A DNA stretch of 64,000 bases from the NCBI GenBank assembly GCA_963575745.1, contig CAUYUJ010000726.1:1-64000 (forward strand). The letters are read 5' to 3'. Below are positions 1 to 11,066 of the stretch, piece after piece. Within the stretch, counting starts at the first letter, position 1, and every line of letters starts with the position of its first letter. A program made the position numbers and the translations under genes. The stretch is from Prorocentrum cordatum. Lineage: Eukaryota > Sar > Dinophyceae > Prorocentrales > Prorocentraceae. The notes beneath the pieces were generated by a model, which was not told the origin of the DNA, did no database searches, and worked only from the letters and a program-made list of their open reading frames with translations.

Positions 1-900
1 ACCCCCCACCCCCCTGGACATTCCCAGGCCTCTGCTCTGGGCTCTGTTCTTGGGACCCCCGACCCCGCGATTTCTCGCCCAAAAACGACCGATACTCCCC
101 ACCTCGCCACCCACCTCGCCTCCCCCCCCCCCCTCCCTTGACATCTCCAAGCCTCTGGGTTCTGTTCTTGGGACCCCCGACCTCACGATTTCTCGCCCAA
201 AAACGACCGATACCTCCCACCTCGCCTCCACCCCCCCTCGACATCCTCAGGCTCCTGGGCTCTGTTCTTGGATCCCCCAACCCCACGATTTCTTGCCCAA
301 CAACGATCATCCCAACCCCCCCCCCCCCCATCGCCGCCCACCCTCGCATCGCCCCGCCTCGACATCCCAGGTCCTCTGGCTCTGTGCTTGGACTTCCGAA
401 CCCCGCGATGTTCTCGCCCCAAAACGAACCATATCCCCCACCTCGCCTCCACCCCCCCTCGACTCCCAGCGTCTGGGGCTCTGGGCTCTGTTGTTGGGAC
501 CCCCGACCCCACGATTTCTCTCCCAAAAACGACCGACATCCCCCACCTCGCCCCCCACCTCGCCTCCACCCCCCCTCGACATCCCCAAGCCTCTGGGCTT
601 TGTCCTTGGGACCCCCGACCCCGCGATTCTCGCCCAAAAACGACCGATACCCCCCACCTCGCCTCCACCCCCCCTCGACATCCCCAGGCCTCTGGGCTCT
701 GTTCTAGGAACCCCCGACCTCACGATTTCTCGCCCAAAAACGACCGATACCCCCCACCTGCCCCCCCACCTCGCCTCCGCCCCCCCTCGCATCCCCAGGC
801 CTCTGGGCTCTGTTCTTGGGACCCCCGACCCCGCGATTTCTCGCCCAAAATCGACCGACACCCCCCGCCTCGCCCCCCACCTCGCCTCCCCCCCCCCCCC
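1..900. repeat. ~110-bp GC-rich minisatellite array
   Basis: About eight tandem units of 100-120 bp are visible. Each contains a core like CGATTTCTCGCCCAAAAACG, starting near 67, 186, 286, 405, 512, 623, 723 and 833, then C-rich blocks and a CAGGCCTCTGGGCTCTGTTC block. Unit length varies through the C-rich spacers. Open frames occur on both strands but only translate the repeat, so no gene is called. The right edge abuts a transposon fragment at about 905, and the array continues off the left edge. Confidence 0.9.
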
Positions 901-904
901 TCAC

Positions 905-1879
905 GAACCAATTATCGAACTCTCCATTCTCCCATGCACGCTCTAAGTCCAGCGCCGGGTTGCCAGGCTCCGACCCATAATCCCTCAGGTATGCTTCTAC
1001 GCTCATGCGCGCTCGCACCTCTGCAATGGTCCACGCTCCGACCTCGCTCACTGTCGCATGGTCTCCAGTGCTGGTCTTGAACACTCGCTCCCAGTCGATT
1101 TGATTACCGCGCCGACCCCGCACCCATGGAAACGTGCACGCGCAAATGAAACATATCGGGGATGCTCTGTTCTTCCGCGCCGCCCCCTTCGCGTACTGTT
1201 TGAAGCTTCGCCTGTGGAGGGAATGTGCGGACAATGGCGCACCCTTTCGACTGGCGCTTCCGACGATCTCGTGGTACGCTGCCTCCACTCGGAGCCTTTC
1301 CTCCTCGCCCAAGGGATTCACAGTCTCGGCGATGGGCAGCGCGATATCCCAATGTTCCTCGGCCACGTGTTCATGCAACTCGTCGACAACTTCCAAGCGC
1401 CAAGTACACGCGGAGAACGCGCAATGGACCCTTTGCAATTCGACGGCCATGTCCTCTGCCAACGCCTTCGCCCACGGTTGCGGTGGATATTGCGGGTCTG
1501 CGGGCGCTGTCGAGTGACGTCGCACACGCGCAGCGGCGGCGGCCACGAGACGCTCTCGGGCTCGGTGAAGATCTGTCGACGCCGCGTCTACCCGGACTTG
1601 ATAAAAGGCCTCTTGCATCGAATCCGCAACGGGCAAAGTGCCTTCTGAATTCGTCGTCGCATCCTCGGGGCCGCGCGCCTTGCCGGGCACCGCGTCTTCA
1701 CTTCCAACATCGCTTCTTGACGAACGTGCTCCCGCCTTGTCCACGCTTTTCCCTTTGTTCTCGTTTTCACGATGTGGCCGAAGGCCTGCGCCGCCCATGC
1801 CTTCTCCCCCGCATTCCCCCGCGCACACCGCGCCATCTCCACGCCCTCCCGCGCCCCGCGCCTCTCCGTCTACGCCCAT
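905..1879 (-). pseudogene. Truncated Helitron-like N-terminal module, copy B
   Basis: The frame read from an ATG at 1879 down to about 905 encodes a protein clearly related to the one at 19.4-20.4 kb. Shared landmarks are a QEAF/QEMF stretch, an ASTD-x-x-RARE motif, SPICF-[IV]-C-[AS]-C-[TS]-FPWV-x-GR with a Cys-x-Cys pair, a [QD]I-[DS]-W-[ED]-RVF motif and an E-F-D-[ND]-W end. Nothing after the FDNW position is present: the frame runs into the minisatellite at ~900. The family match (an N-terminal region of dinoflagellate Helitron-like proteins) is from memory of such proteins and is inference; the paralogy within the window is directly visible. Confidence 0.6.
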
Positions 1880-2099
1880 TGCCCCGTCGCTCACGGCGTC
1901 AGCGGCTGCGCCGACCCCGTCGCCTGCGCATCGACCAGCGCATTCTGCGCCGTCGCTGCATCCTGCCCCGCCGTGATTTCCCCACGACGCCCCGATTCCC
2001 GCACGACGTCTGATGCCAATGGCAGGGGGCGCGGGGCTCGGGGGGGCCTTCTAGAAAACGCCCTGGGTCTCTGGAAAGGCGTGTACTTTGAGAGGCCGA

Positions 2100-2740
2100 T
2101 CCCTGTCAGAGGCCCTACATTCTCATGATGACCACCTCGCGTCGCCGCCCCGGCGCCCTCGGATTTTTGCTTCAACGGTGCCTGGACGCCCCCCGAACCT
2201 GCTCGATGGACTTCCGAAGATCTCCAGGAAGGGGCGGGCGAAGGAGAGGGAGAGAAGTTTTAAGGCAAGGGATTCGGGGGCTCCGACAAGGGGAGGGCTT
2301 ACTCGAGCCCAGCCTTTTCTCTGCTCGATTGCCCCCCGAACCGGCCCAGAGCAGGGCTCGAATAAGCCCCCAAGGAGCATCCCAAAGAAGCCCCGACCAA
2401 GCCCACAGGCGGTCCCTCAAGCCCCTTTGAGCGTAGGTGGTTTCGAGAGATTCCTTTGGCAACCGCCCGCTTCCCCTTCGGGGACGAGTTTAGCCCTTCG
2501 GCGCGCGTCGCGAGGGATGGGGCGCCTAAGAGGACCCAACATGGCTCCAAGAGGGCCTCAGCGAGCCCAAGATGAACCCCAGCCCAGGATGACGTCCAAG
2601 ATGGCTCAAGGAAGCACAACATGGCTCAAGATAGCAAACGAAAGCCTCCGAAAGACTCCAAGATCGCATGACGACAGGCTTCTGCGACCTCAAGACGGCT
2701 CCAAGAAGGCCCAATATTCCTCCTGAACTCCGTCGGCGTG
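2100..2740. repeat. Dispersed CCAAGA/GGCCC degenerate repeat
   Basis: From about 2500 the sequence is a string of degenerate short units built on AAGA(T/G)GGC(T/C)C, for example repeated 'ccaagatggctcaag' words. The same family recurs at 12.9, 25.2, 58.3 and 59.7 kb in this orientation and at 31.7, 32.3 and 52.4 kb in the opposite one. The 5' part (2100-2500) is purine/pyrimidine-biased unique sequence with no recognisable gene. Confidence 0.55.
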
Positions 2741-2889
2741 TGAAATGATGCCACCTCAGCAACCCCTTCCCCCAGGAGCCCAGTACGAGGGATTTGGGAG
2801 AGGGAGGTCTCCCCCCAACCGACGCAACGCACAAACAATACATGCATTTATTTGGGGTCGGCGGCAGAGGCGGCAACCTTTAAATTACT

Positions 2890-2959
2890 CGTATCCTTAC
2901 TGTTACTATTACTAATGCTATTACGATTACAAACACTGCCTCTACGAATACTACTATTA

Positions 2960-2996
<37 letters not shown>

Positions 2997-2997
2997 G

Positions 2998-3028
<31 letters not shown>

Positions 3029-3062
3029 TTACTAATGTTACTACTACAACTACTACTACGAT

Positions 3063-3115
<53 letters not shown>

Positions 3116-3190
3116 GTACTACTAGTATTAGTACTAGTGCAAGTGCTAGTACTAGTAGTAATAGTAGTAGTACTACTACTACTACCACCG

Positions 3191-3235
<45 letters not shown>

Positions 3236-3254
3236 CTGCTACTACTACTACTAT

Positions 3255-3292
<38 letters not shown>

Positions 3293-4130
3293 TCACTACC
3301 ACGACCGCTACCACTACATCTAGCAGTGCCAGTATTACGATTACAATTATTATTACTAATACTAATATTACTACTATGACTCTCACTCTCACTGGTACTA
3401 CTAGCAGTACCAGTACTATTACTAATACTAATACTATTATCATTACAATTACCATTACTATTACCATTACAATTACGATTACGCTTACGATCACTACTAC
3501 TACTATGTTTATTACTATTACTATTACTATTACTATTACTATTACTATTACTATTACTATTACTATTACTATTACTATTACTATTACTATTACTATTACT
3601 ATTACTATTACTATTACTCTTACCATTACTATTAATATTATTATTAATATTACTATTACTATTCCCATTCCTATTCCTATTCCTATTACTATTACTATTA
3701 CTTTTACTATTACTATTACTATTACTACTACTATTACTATTACTATTACTATTACTATTACTGTTACTGTTACTATTACTCTTACTCTTACTATTACTAT
3801 TACTATTACTCTTACTATTACTATTACTATCATTATTAATATTACTAGTACTACTACTACTACTACTATTACTATTACTATTACTATTACTAGTACTAGT
3901 ACTATTACTATTACTATTACGATTCATATTACTATTACTCTCGACTATTACTATTACTCGTACTCGTACTATTACTATTACTATTACAATTATTACTACT
4001 ATTACTATTACTATTACTATTACTATTACTAGTACTAGTACTAGTACTAGTACTAGTACTATTACTATCACTATTACTATTACTATTACTATTACTATGA
4101 CTACTACTACTGCGACTACTACTACTACTG

Positions 4131-4170
<40 letters not shown>

Positions 4171-4253
4171 GACTACGACTACGACTACGGCTACGACTAC
4201 GACTACGACTTCGACTACTACTACGACTACTACTGCTACTACTACTACTACTA

Positions 4254-4285
<32 letters not shown>

Positions 4286-4288
4286 ACG

Positions 4289-4324
<36 letters not shown>

Positions 4325-4345
4325 GCTACTACTACTACTTATTAG
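2890..4345. repeat. Giant (ACT)n / (TACTAT)n compound microsatellite
   Basis: About 1.45 kb is almost entirely trinucleotide ACT/TAC with interruptions. A nearly pure hexamer TATTAC/ACTATT block lies at about 3510-3620, a TACTAG block at about 4030-4060 and an ACTACG block at 4170-4300. Frames stay open on both strands because the unit is three bases; these open frames (for example Ser/Thr/Asn runs) are not genes. Confidence 0.97.
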
Positions 4346-4580
4346 TACTCTTCTTCTCCCCACATTTTCCTCCGACATAACTCCTTATCCACCTCCTCCT
4401 CCACCTCCTCCCCTTCACCTCATCATCATCAAAAGCATTATCATCTTCGTCTTCATCAGCATCATCAACATAAGCATCGGCATCAACATCATCAGCAACA
4501 TTTCCATCATCATCCTCATCCTCACCCTCAGCCTCGTCCTCGCCCTCCTCCTCCTCGACGAGCAGGTCCTCCTCCACTCT
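4346..4580. repeat. CT-rich/CAT-rich low-complexity tract
   Basis: The ACT microsatellite passes into CTC-, CAT- and CATCATCA-rich sequence. On the minus strand it would read as an Asp/Glu-rich peptide, which is expected from the base composition and not evidence of a gene. Confidence 0.8.
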
Positions 4581-5640
4581 TTACCCAAACCCCTCTCCTC
4601 GAAGAACTCGCCGAAGTCGTCGGCCACAGAGGGGGCGTTCGCCAGATCGCGCAGCCTGCCCTCCAGGCGCTCGACCTGATGCCGAGGGGGTTGGAACCAC
4701 CGTTCGGGGGAATGGGGGGGGGATCAGGGGGAATAAACATCGGCCCGGGATCGGCGAGACAGTCCGGCAGCTGAAATAAAAAAGGCAAAACAAGGAACGA
4801 GGTCCCTTTTTGGCCCCAGGAACGCCTGCATGCACGAAGAGGGCTAGAGGAGGCCATGGAAGGACCTCAAGAACGTCGAGCCCCTTCCGAATCCAAACTG
4901 TCCCGTCCTTCAGCGCCTTTGCCTGCATCTCGCCGGTAAATCGGCGACTGGCCCGAGGGCAGAGCCGCACGTGCCTGGGCGGGGCGAGCTGTTGGGCATC
5001 AGTCGGCGATGACTGGGCAATTCGGGGGGACGCATCACATCTGAGCCTATCTTGGCGGCGCGCACAGGGGGGGTTAGGGGGAGGGGGGAAGGCTTCTTGG
5101 CAGGAGCCTGCTTCTTGCAAGGCGCCGGCCTGCCATCTGTAGACAAGGCCCGCGCCTTCCAGGAAGCAGAGGGGGTTTCTAAGAAGCCTTCTCCCCTTGC
5201 CCCGCACCCCCTCCTCCTCCTCCTCCTCCTCCTCCTCCTCCTCGCCCTCGTCCTCCTCTTCCTCGTCGTCCTCCTCTCCATACCCCCTTTTGCGCGTGGG
5301 ATCCTCGTCAACTGGCTTCCGCGTCGCGACCCTGGTGTCCAGCGGACGCTCGGGACATTAGGGCAGCCCCAGAAGGCCCTCGGCGAGGCGCAGCCCAGGC
5401 TGGAGAACCGCCAAGAACTGCACGAACACTCCCGAAAACCTACCTCGAAACCACGAATTCTCCGAGCCTTTCGCGCCCCCCACACCCCCCGAACGTTGCC
5501 CCACAGGTGCCGAGGGGGGGCGGGTCTTTCTGCTGCATGCCCGAGGCCGAGGCGCTTGCGGCTGGCGGTCCCATGGGCGGCCTCCGAACGGTCTACTCCG
5601 GGTGGCCTCCAGGTGGCTCCCTGGAGTTTCCCGGAGGTTT
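4581..5640. other. No recognisable gene; short (CTC)n
   Basis: Several overlapping open frames of 100-300 codons occur on both strands, none with a recognisable domain or an amino-acid composition that stands out from the GC-rich shadow frames. A (CTC)n tract lies at about 5208-5246. I see nothing else that can be supported. Confidence 0.5.
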
Positions 5641-5715
5641 CCAGAGGAGGAGGAGGAGGAGGAGGAGGAGGAGGAGAAGGAGGAGGAGGAGGAGGAGGAG
5701 GAGGAGGAAGAGTGC
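5641..5715. repeat. (GGA)n microsatellite at the LINE 3' side
   Basis: A (GAG/GGA)n tract lies directly beyond the 3' end of the minus-strand LINE. A tract of the same motif on the same strand flanks the other end of the LINE at 11067, so the element appears to sit inside a microsatellite. Confidence 0.85.
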
Positions 5716-5823
5716 GGGTACTCTGGGGGCGCGCGTCTGTTCCGATGCGCGCTACCGAGCATAATGACAGGCAGCGGCGAGAGTCCCTCCCTGACCATAG
5801 CCCCACCCCATCCCGCTATTGAT

Positions 5824-8800
5824 TTAGCGCTGCACCAGAGCGTGGGCAGCTGCCAGCGCTGCGGCTTCGTAAACAAGTGCAGCCGCGCGCATCTTGTTGT
5901 AAATGTGGAAGGCCAGCACGATCCTGCGAACTGTCTCGCGAAGCGAGAGGTCGCTGGGCGCTGGGGGATACGCAGCCGAGGGGCCCAAATCTCATCGTAT
6001 TAAAGCGTTGAGAAGAGGGGGTGGGTCAAGGGACCAAAGGAGGCGTAAGAGGCGAGGACAGGCGAGGTCGCGGGGGAACGCAGCCAAAAGCAACCCTGCG
6101 GAGCCAGTACGTGCATGCGGCACGAGGTGGTCCAGCCCGCTGCCAGTGTCTTGAACGTGGCCCAGCGCCAGCTGGGTTTCACTGAACCAAGTACGTCAGC
6201 GAGCGCCTTCCAGTGCTCCTCCTAAATGTCTGCGCCCAATCTAAGGCCCCACGAAGCCAATCGCTTCTCGAGCGTGACCAGGAATGGTGATGCGAATGCA
6301 GACTGGCGCAGCGATGCTGCGAAGGCGCGCTGAAAATGCGCACGGCGTGGTGGATCTGCTGCGCGGGCGGCGTGCATCTCTTCCTGCGCGGCTGCCCGGG
6401 CAGCTCGCAGCATCGCAGGCGTGAAAACAGAGGCGCGCGAAGCGGAACGGAGCTGATCATAGCATTGTACAATCGCCTGCGGCTGGGCCCAGAATGGGGG
6501 CGACCACAAGCCCGCGGTTCAGCGATTGAAGCTATGCACCGTGCTTTCTAGCCATGCAGTGTCTCGGAGCCGCTCAAAGCGCGGCCCCCACGCGGTGAGT
6601 AGAATGAGGCTGGCGGCGCGAGCGGCGACCGATACTGACATAACTTGCATCGAGCGCAGGACAGGTGGCGGAGACCAGTCTGCCATCGCTAGAAGGTCAA
6701 CCTTGCGGAACGTGTTCGGTGGTAGACTCAACATCTTATGAAACATGTAGTGCTCCTTCTGTGCAGTAGAGGTGGGCACAGGGAAGAATTGGGCAACGTA
6801 GCTGAGCGTCGAGAGCACCGACGTGTTATAGAGCCTCACAGTAGCATCACTGCCAGACTGCACTAAATTGAGCAAGTTCGCCCGCTGCCACCATTTTTGC
6901 CCAGGGGCGGGCCATTCATCGGCCAGCGAGGCTGCAGGTCCAAGGAAGGTCCCAAGGTATTTGGCACGCCCTGACACAGAGAAGCCAGACCACGCGGGGG
7001 AAAACTCCGAAAGCAGGGCCTGGGTTTGGGCGATGGTGGCAGGCGCGGCGGCATCCCATAGCGGGGCGACGACACACTTGTGAGGCCTAAGCGACAACAG
7101 AGCGAGGCGGGCGGCCGCATCAAAGGGCTCATTCACTCTGCTCACGATGCCGAAGGAGCCGCACAGGAGGCCAATGTCATCAGCGCATGCCCCCAGGTAG
7201 TTGGAATGCGGGTCGCAGCCAAGACCCACGTGGGAGATGATGAGGGCGATGTGGCGTATGATCGGGTCCATTGCGATCGCCCATGCTGAACCACTAGCTG
7301 GGCAGCCTCGCGCAACTCCCGACTCACTCGCAAACATCTTGCGACGGGCGCAGCCCACCTTGACAGAGGACGTGGGTGCGTAGCACAGAGCACGGAAGAG
7401 GTCCATGAAGCCTGCAGGCAAGCCGAAGCGGTGGAGCGCCTTCAAGAGCCAGGTTCTGCCCAGGGAGGGGAACGCGGCGGCGAAGTCGAAGCTGATGGAG
7501 ACTGGGTGCGCCTGCGTCGCGTTCTCGAGGAGGCCGACGCGGCGCATCTCGGCATCCAGACGCACGATGTGCTGTGTGAAGTTCCTTCCAGCCACGAAAC
7601 CCTGTTGAGCTGGATGTGTGCGTTCAGCGACGTGCTGCTTGATCAAATTGTTCGCTGCTCCTGCGATAGCCTTGATGTCCGTGTTCTTCAAGGAGAGCGG
7701 GCGGGTGTCCTCGGGGCGGCGATCTGCGGTCAGCTCGCCCAGAAGGTTGTCACCCTTCGGCAGGAAGGCAAAGTCGGAGTCGCTCAGGTCGCGTGGGATA
7801 GAGTCGCCCGAGCAGAGGAGGCAGGCGAGGTCCTCGAGAATACCCGGCGAGTGGTCGCGGCTAATCCACGCGCTGTACGGGAGGCAATCGGGCCCAGGCG
7901 CAGCAGGCGAAGCGCGCGCCAGGAAGGCCTTCAGCTGGTTCTAGGCGGGGGCGATCACGTCACTCAGGTCGCCCTGCGGCATGTGCGTCTCGATGCGCTC
8001 GCGCACAGCAACGACGTCGACCTTCTTGGCTGCAAAGACGGGCTGCCAGTGGGAGCGGAGGGCGCCCACCATTGGGCCGCTCTCTCTGGCGACAGCTGCC
8101 GGGCCTGCAAGGCCTGTGACTTCGACCCCTTGAAGGACGAGCCGGCGCTTCCACGGGGCCCACAGGAGAGCGCGTTTCTGGGAGGCCCGTTAGGCCTTCC
8201 GGAGTTTCTCGGGGGGCAGGGCGCCGGGATGGCTCCGCGGGGGCCTCGCTGCCTGCTGCGCCAGAGAGCGCTGGCGAGCCTCGAAGTCGCGGTGCAGGGC
8301 GGCCGACATGGTCGCGAAGCTGACGTTGTCGGCGAGCTTGATGGCGGGCGTGGAGATGTCGAGGAAGCGCTTGCCCAGGTCCGTGGCGGCATGAAGGCGA
8401 CGTGCGAGTTTGACGTCTTGGCGCCAGATCGCCCTCGAGATGGAGCGCGCGGTGATGACCCTGCCGTCGAGATAGCCAGGCTTCGCAATGTCGCCAGTGC
8501 TGATGCGGGCCCAGTCGCCCCTGGCCACGCGGGCGGCCTCAGTCATCATGGTCTTATGAGAACGCCAGCGATTCTCGACTGAGTTGCGCTGCATTGGGGA
8601 CGCGTCAATGAGCTTCCGCAAGTAGACCGCGTAGTTCGAGTCCCGAAGGGCGGCTGGGGGGGCGGCTTGCTCAGCAGGCGGCGTGCGCGGCTTGATGCCG
8701 ATCGTGAACGAAATGACCGCGTGGTCGCTGAGGCGCTGATCAGACAGGATGGCCGCGCCGTGGAGGACGTGGGCGGCGATGGAGAGCTCCTGCGTCGCAT

Positions 8801-9412
8801 GCGATGGGAGACTGATGAAGGCGCGGTCGATCGAGGAGGCGGTGTAGTCAGCCTTGTTGAAGCGCGCGTAGGGGGGCTCAGTCTCGACCTCGAACATGGC
8901 GTCAAACAGGGCCGCCCAGAAAGCTTGCTGCTGGCGGTTGTTATTGTCCAGGAGGAGGCGGGCGCGGGTAGCCCGCGGCTGGGGGGGAGCTGTTGGGCGG
9001 GCGGCTGGCCGTGTTGAAGCCCCCCATCGCGATGAAGGTACGCTTGGTGTAGTCGACGGCTGCCCAGCCGCGGTGACAGTGCCACGCAGCGCGGACCCTG
9101 CCACGATCACGCGCGTCGAGCTCATGGTCGTGGACGTTCATGATGACCAGGTGCTGGTCAGAGATGATGTTCCTGATGACGAGCTGCTGGACGCGGCCTG
9201 GCACCAGGGGATCATGCTCGAATGCTGGGTGCTGCTCAGGGCGGAGTTGGGCGGAAGAGCGCGTCGGGCCGTGGACCTCTTGCAAGAGGATCACCTGCTT
9301 GGCCCGCATGAACTTGATGAGGGTGGCCTGCTCGCGGCGACGTCGTCGGCGGCGCGAGCGCATGAAGGCGCGGGCGTTCCAGCTGACGAAGGTAGATGGT
9401 AACGTCGTGTCC
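5824..9412 (-). pseudogene. LINE ORF2: AP endonuclease and reverse transcriptase, broken
   Basis: The endonuclease begins near 9412 with a TFVSWN motif, then LLQEVHG (catalytic Glu), a GGFN in place of the usual GDFN, SIDR-AFI and LSDH (catalytic Asp-His) by about 8700. The frame changes around the 7-G run at 8981-8987. After about 8190 the reading passes through two frames. A TAG interrupts the frame near 7938, just before NQLKAFL and a FLPKG motif. RT motifs follow: FDFAAAF (motif A), ARGCPASG (motif B) and ACADD (motif C, at about 7170). The long RT frame closes at 6519, and C-terminal LINE sequence continues in other frames to a TAA at 5824. The product would nick DNA and prime reverse transcription, but this copy cannot make it in one piece. 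Confidence 0.85.
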
Positions 9413-9439
9413 GAACCGCGCCAAGGGGCCCACGGGTGG

Positions 9440-11038
9440 CTAGGAACGCCACGTCGTGGACTCGGTGTCCGCGAAGAGACCCTGGAAGTCCGCGAGGATG
9501 GAGCCGCGGTCGAAGCAATTGAAGGTGGGGTTCTCCAGCGCCCGCTCGTTCCATTCGAGAATGGTGGGATCAGCTTGGCCTTCGATGTTGAGGCGCACCA
9601 GCGGCACCGCGTCGCAGTGGATCTCGCCCTTGGAGCGGATGGCGCGCCAACGTAGCTGCGGGCACTTCTGCGACAAGAGCAGGTGCAGCTTCTTGCGCTG
9701 GATCTCCGCGCGGATCTGCTTCGGCGACTTGTCAGGGTTGACGTAGATGTCGGCGTGGATGCCGTTGGTGTCGACGGTGTGGAAGCGCCGCCATCGGCCC
9801 GCGGCGTCCCGAAGAGCACGTTGGAGAGCGAGCGCCCGTGGGATGGCCACCTCCCTGTTGCCCTTGACCTGGAGGATGAAGCGCCGTGCGGGCTCATCTC
9901 CATGAACTTCGACATGGTCGTGTTGGAGTCCAGCAGCGCCGATCCACTCCTGCAGGTCGTTGAGGACGGCATAGGGGGCAACGAGCCGCTGTGAGCCAAT
10001 GGCGAACAGGGTAGCGTCTGGCGATCTGTCCCACCCGGCAAGCTTGGAAAGATCGGCGATGGGGGCCTGTACCTCGGCGAGGGCGATCGTGTCGCGCAGC
10101 TTGTCGATCTGAGTCCACATCCTGCGCTGATCCTCGGTTTGCTTGTCCTGCTCTCGCTTGGTGCGGGCAAGCTGGTCCTGGAGGCAGTCCACACGGCGTT
10201 CAGTCTGAAGAACTTGTTGTTGGAGAAGCTGGCGGAAGCTGTCGCGGGACTGTTCCAGTAGGATGTCGGCCTGCTGTTTGAAAGTGGCGGCGGCGTGGGA
10301 GATCTGCTGCTGCATGAGATTCTGGAGAGCGTTGTCCAGGTCGTCGGGGAGACCAGGGAGTCGAACGGGAGCACCATCAGCAACTGGGTTCCGTTGGTCT
10401 TCTCCTGGCTGTCCTGCTTGTTGCGATGGGAAGGTGGGGAGCATCTCCATGTCGCGCGCCATGCCCTGCGTGAAGCGCTGCTCTCCGTTATGTTGTTGTT
10501 GTTGCTTTTGTCGGTGCCCTGGATCAGCTTGCTGCAGATGGACTGCTGCTTGTGCATGTGTACCGGGTGAGCCTGGGCGTGCAGAGGATCGGCCAGATCG
10601 CGTAGCACGCTGTCGTGCTGCACCAGAGGAGGCCATGATGGTGCGCGTGTCCGCGGCAGCGGCTGCACGGTGCCCACGACGGCGGCGTTGTTGGCTGCGG
10701 CTGGTGCTGCGCTCCCCGTCGGAAGAGGCGCCCGGCATGATGTCGAAGAACTCGCAGGGGGTGGTGGGGCGCTGAGATGAGCCTTGCCCCTGACCAGGAC
10801 CACTTCTGAACCACCACGTGATACAGCACTTCCCACTGCGAGGCTCGGAGCAGCGCTCGACGAGCAGCTCGGAGCAGCGATCGACGAGCAGATATGGACG
10901 ATATGGAGGGCCACCTGCCAGGCCAAAAGAATGAGCAGGAACGCGTTTGGGCCGCTGCAAACCCCTGATTGTGGCAGCGCGCGAAAAGGCCGAGGCTGGT
11001 GGGAGCCTACCCCGTGGAGGCAGTGGAGAGGAAACCAT
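9440..11038 (-). CDS. LINE ORF1 protein, coiled coil plus RNA-binding-like domain
   Basis: The intact 532-codon frame starts with the ATG at 11038, only six bases downstream of the spliced leader, so it would be the first ATG of a trans-spliced mRNA. A second in-frame ATG at 10738 would give 432 residues. The middle is Gln/Arg/Glu-rich with heptad-like spacing (roughly residues 225-310), as in the coiled coils of LINE ORF1 proteins. The following ~200 residues, beginning with an LFAIGSQ stretch, resemble the nucleic-acid-binding region of such proteins; that resemblance is inference. It ends (TTWRS) about where the endonuclease frame becomes recognisable, suggesting reinitiation or an overlap for ORF2. 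The expected role is to coat the LINE RNA. Confidence 0.7.
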   Translation of the reverse strand: MVSSPLPPRGRLPPASAFSRAATIRGLQRPKRVPAHSFGLAGGPPYRPYLLVDRCSELLVERCSEPRSGKCCITWWFRSGPGQGQGSSQRPTTPCEFFDIMPGASSDGERSTSRSQQRRRRGHRAAAAADTRTIMASSGAARQRATRSGRSSARPGSPGTHAQAAVHLQQADPGHRQKQQQQHNGEQRFTQGMARDMEMLPTFPSQQAGQPGEDQRNPVADGAPVRLPGLPDDLDNALQNLMQQQISHAAATFKQQADILLEQSRDSFRQLLQQQVLQTERRVDCLQDQLARTKREQDKQTEDQRRMWTQIDKLRDTIALAEVQAPIADLSKLAGWDRSPDATLFAIGSQRLVAPYAVLNDLQEWIGAAGLQHDHVEVHGDEPARRFILQVKGNREVAIPRALALQRALRDAAGRWRRFHTVDTNGIHADIYVNPDKSPKQIRAEIQRKKLHLLLSQKCPQLRWRAIRSKGEIHCDAVPLVRLNIEGQADPTILEWNERALENPTFNCFDRGSILADFQGLFADTESTTWRS

Positions 11039-11044
11039 GTTGGC

Positions 11045-11066
11045 CTTGAGCCAAAATGGCTACGGA
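11045..11066 (-). other. Exact dinoflagellate spliced-leader sequence
   Basis: Read on the minus strand, the 22 bases match the dinoflagellate spliced leader (TCCGTAGCCATTTTGGCTCA followed by AG) without mismatch. GCCAAC and the ORF1 ATG follow at once. There is no Sm site or intron half after it, so it is not an SL RNA gene. It marks reverse transcription of a trans-spliced LINE transcript up to its 5' end. Confidence 0.93.

Larger units (their letters stand above)
5716..11066 (-). mobile_element. Non-LTR retrotransposon (LINE), full length but decayed
   Basis: Read on the minus strand the order is: spliced leader (11066-11045), ORF1 with coiled coil and RNA-binding-like region, ORF2 with AP-endonuclease-type domain, reverse transcriptase, and a C-terminal region typical of dinoflagellate LINEs (W-T-T-S-x-R-M-H at about 6110, then A-F-H-I-Y-N-K before the stop at 5824). 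ORF2 is broken by several frameshifts and a TAG. Both outer ends meet (GGA)n sequence. No poly(A) tail is visible at the 3' end; about 110 bp of 3' sequence precede the microsatellite. Confidence 0.85.

Noticed and set aside
2848-4378. Long Ser/Thr/Asn and Ile/Val frames
   Set aside because: They translate trinucleotide and hexanucleotide microsatellites.
11045-11066. Spliced-leader RNA gene
   Set aside because: No splice donor, Sm-like site or intron half follows the leader; it joins a protein start instead.
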